Source: Adhaeribacter arboris (GTDB lineage: Bacteria > Bacteroidota > Bacteroidia > Cytophagales > Hymenobacteraceae). Taken from it: a stretch of 64,000 nt of DNA. Location of the stretch: NCBI RefSeq assembly GCF_003023845.1, contig NZ_PYFT01000001.1, positions 3,410,001 to 3,474,000 on the forward strand, in the 5' to 3' direction. Under the pieces are notes generated by a model. The model saw only the letters and a list, made by a program, of their open reading frames with translations, was not told the origin of the DNA and did no database searches. The position numbers and the translations under genes are program-made. This document shows, in pieces, positions 63,406 to 64,000 of the stretch. Every line of letters starts with the position of its first letter. Position 1 is the first letter of the stretch.

Positions 63406-64000
63406 TTATCGCACCATAATCTTCTTGCTGTAAGAATGACCATTACCTGACACCGTTAACAGGTATACACCCGCTGCTAAATACTGATTCTGATTGATTT
63501 GAAAAGTATCTTCTCTGCTTAGGGTTTTTACTTTACTCACGTAATATCGCTGTCCTACCAAGTCCGTTAGCAATAGAGAATACTCTTTATCATCGGCTCC
63601 GCCAATAACTATATTTATTTCTCCTTCCGTTGGATTAGGAAAAACGTTCACGGTAAAAACCGAGTTTTCAATTAAATTAACTGCCACTATTTCTGAGTAA
63701 GTACTATTCTTGTTATTGTCAGTTTGTTTCAGGCGGTAATACGACAAACCATTAAACGGTTGCATATCCTGCGCCTGATAGGTTATACTAGTACCTGCTG
63801 CTTTAACTATAGCTACTCTATAGTAATCTTTTAAATTGCGGGTTTTCTCAACGGTAAAAAAATCACTTTCCGTTTCCGAAGTTGTTTTCCAATGCAGGTC
63901 TACGCGTGAATTATTTAAAGTAGCCGTAAAATTTAACAGCTGCACAGGTAAAGGCGAATTGTTACCCGATAAAGTCCAGGGCGAAAAAGCAGTTACATCC
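63406..64000 (-). CDS. C-terminal part of a T9SS-secreted protein (5' end outside window)
   Basis: The open frame continues to the right edge without a start, at least 197 codons. The visible part has an Ig-like/FN3-like domain (PVQLLNFTATLNNSRVDLHW, then TETESDFFTVEKTRN-type strands and YYRLKQTDNNKNSTYSEIV) that is typical of Bacteroidota surface proteins just before the sorting tail, followed by a T9SS type A tail (NVFPNPTEGEINIVIG to KKIMVR). A GTG at 63945 is internal and not the true start, since the frame reads sensibly beyond it (SPWTLSGNNSPLP). The rest of the protein, presumably its functional domains, lies beyond the window. Confidence 0.9.
   Translation of the reverse strand, partial: DVTAFSPWTLSGNNSPLPVQLLNFTATLNNSRVDLHWKTTSETESDFFTVEKTRNLKDYYRVAIVKAAGTSITYQAQDMQPFNGLSYYRLKQTDNNKNSTYSEIVAVNLIENSVFTVNVFPNPTEGEINIVIGGADDKEYSLLLTDLVGQRYYVSKVKTLSREDTFQINQNQYLAAGVYLLTVSGNGHSYSKKIMVR

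Overview
The window reads as a chromosomal segment of a Bacteroidota bacterium, most likely order Cytophagales, family Hymenobacteraceae (Adhaeribacter-like; this rank is inference). The signs are type IX secretion (T9SS) C-terminal sorting domains on several giant secreted proteins, Bacteroidota-type promoters (TAnnTTTG at -7, best upstream of sucD), little use of Shine-Dalgarno sites, Bcr/CflA, XdhC and GloVer-repeat families, and AT-rich spacers ending in long perfect hairpins.

Layout. 0-10 kb: a partial SDR dehydrogenase, a STAS/SEC14-like protein, a drug-efflux plus aldo/keto reductase pair, manganese catalase, a GT9 glycosyltransferase overlapping a PolX-family gene whose polymerase active site is lost, and an EVE-domain protein. 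10-17 kb: a secreted protein of unknown function; a low-GC patch bracketed by related palindromic repeats and holding two membrane-protein genes, one cut by an amber stop; then pyrR-pyrB and a umuDC operon. 16.5-19.2 kb: an accessory island with a VapBC-type toxin-antitoxin pair, copies of a roughly 220-bp structured repeat, and a HEPN-like protein. 19-26 kb: housekeeping genes (metG, msrB, typA) with small hypothetical proteins between them. 26-35 kb: metallo-beta-lactamase-fold hydrolase, GH16 glucanase, DUF3817 protein, MocA/XdhC pair, a frameshift-riddled LytTR regulator remnant that is not an intact gene, a metallophosphoesterase-nucleotidyltransferase pair, a 5'-nucleotidase and a ChbG/YdjC deacetylase.

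35-58 kb is dominated by secreted proteins acting on sugars or polysaccharides: two giant paralogues (malectin-like, Ig-like, sugar-dehydrogenase propeller, T9SS tail) that share a 333-bp nearly identical tract suggesting gene conversion, two tandem paralogous lipoprotein polysaccharide lyases, a soluble PQQ-type sugar dehydrogenase, an SMP-30 family lipoprotein and a 14-repeat GloVer protein. An Ig-like module is shared between one giant protein and both lyases. There is no SusC/SusD pair, so this is not a classical polysaccharide utilization locus. 58-64 kb: a histidine kinase-response regulator operon whose kinase carries a complete plant-type ethylene-binding domain, then a cysteine synthase family enzyme, sucD, dps and a truncated T9SS protein.

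The points most worth pursuing are the candidate bacterial ethylene receptor, the PolX protein with an eroded polymerase centre and intact PHP nuclease, the HEPN/VapBC island with its structured repeats, the gene-conversion tract, and two decayed genes (amber-interrupted membrane protein and LytTR remnant) that ordinary gene calling would miss.
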